DNA from: Herbinix sp.
GTDB lineage: Bacteria; Bacillota; Clostridia; Lachnospirales; Lachnospiraceae
Assembly (NCBI GenBank): GCA_029238935.1
Contig: JAQZBN010000066.1
Location: 1 to 34,758, forward strand
Length of the DNA stretch: 34,758 nucleotides
Reading direction: 5' to 3'
The notes under the pieces were generated by a model. The model worked only from the letters and a program-made list of their open reading frames with translations. It had not been told where the DNA came from and searched no databases. A program made the translations under genes and the position numbers. Shown one piece after another: positions 34,733 to 34,758 of the stretch; within the stretch, counting starts at the first letter, position 1; the number at the start of each line of letters is the position of its first letter.

Positions 34733-34758
34733 ATGACAAAACATGAAGAATATGAGCA
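34733..34758 (+). CDS. Start of a gene cut by the window edge, possibly rimP
   Basis: ATG at 34733 with AAGGGA upstream reads MTKHEEYE and then leaves the window. The eight residues are too few for identification. I suggest rimP (ribosome maturation factor) because the usual Firmicute order after polC is rimP-nusA, because the short Lys/Glu-rich start resembles RimP of Lachnospiraceae as I recall them, and because it has its own promoter and leader. This is a context guess. Confidence 0.6.

Overview
The window looks like a low-GC, anaerobic Firmicute of the class Clostridia, most likely a Lachnospiraceae/Lachnoclostridium-type genome. The reasons are AT-rich codon use, Gram-positive RBSs (GGAGG), a PolC-type DNA polymerase III with built-in exonuclease, and the gene order pyrH-frr-uppS-cdsA-dxr-rseP-ispG-polC that is standard in this phylum. 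Every complete gene is on the + strand; the only minus-strand gene is a start codon with a strong RBS at the extreme left edge.

Left (1-2653): a divergent promoter region with repeated TGTACATT elements, then a membrane-anchored NodB-type polysaccharide deacetylase with a very long Asn/Ser/Asp-rich linker, followed by a bactofilin. Core block (2748-14287): UMP kinase, ribosome recycling factor, undecaprenyl-PP synthase, CDP-DG synthase, DXP reductoisomerase, the site-2 protease RseP, IspG and PolC. These serve nucleotide, translation, lipid-carrier, phospholipid and isoprenoid supply and replication.

Middle (14288-30721): a tRNA-Glu(CTC) gene, a promoter whose -35 lies inside a perfect palindrome, a small zinc-ribbon protein, then a Wzx/Wzy-dependent surface polysaccharide cluster. 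It holds an initiating sugar-phosphate transferase, three family-4 glycosyltransferases, a polymerase and a flippase. It also holds a sugar pathway matching Pseudomonas WbpA-WbpB-WbpE-WbpD plus the amidotransferase trio HisH2-HisF2-WbpG. Together these would convert UDP-GlcNAc to a 2-acetamido-3-acetamidino uronic acid. No WbpI-type 2-epimerase is present, so the predicted product has the gluco rather than the manno configuration. The HisF-like protein has lost one catalytic aspartate (Asp11 equivalent is Leu), which fits a role as an ammonia conduit rather than in histidine synthesis. A GH88/GH105-type unsaturated uronyl hydrolase and a strong terminator close the block.

Right (30722-34758): a 590-base gene-free stretch with palindromes, then a polar amino-acid ABC transporter (lipoprotein, permease, ATPase). 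Its first two genes are separated by a terminator and a degenerate group II intron that has lost its reverse transcriptase domain and the end of domain VI. Matching promoter-like sequences lie before the lipoprotein gene and just after the intron remnant. The window ends with a tandem 36-bp repeat, a consensus promoter, a hairpin leader and the first eight codons of a gene that may be rimP. If so, the polysaccharide and transporter block interrupts the usual polC-rimP-nusA order.
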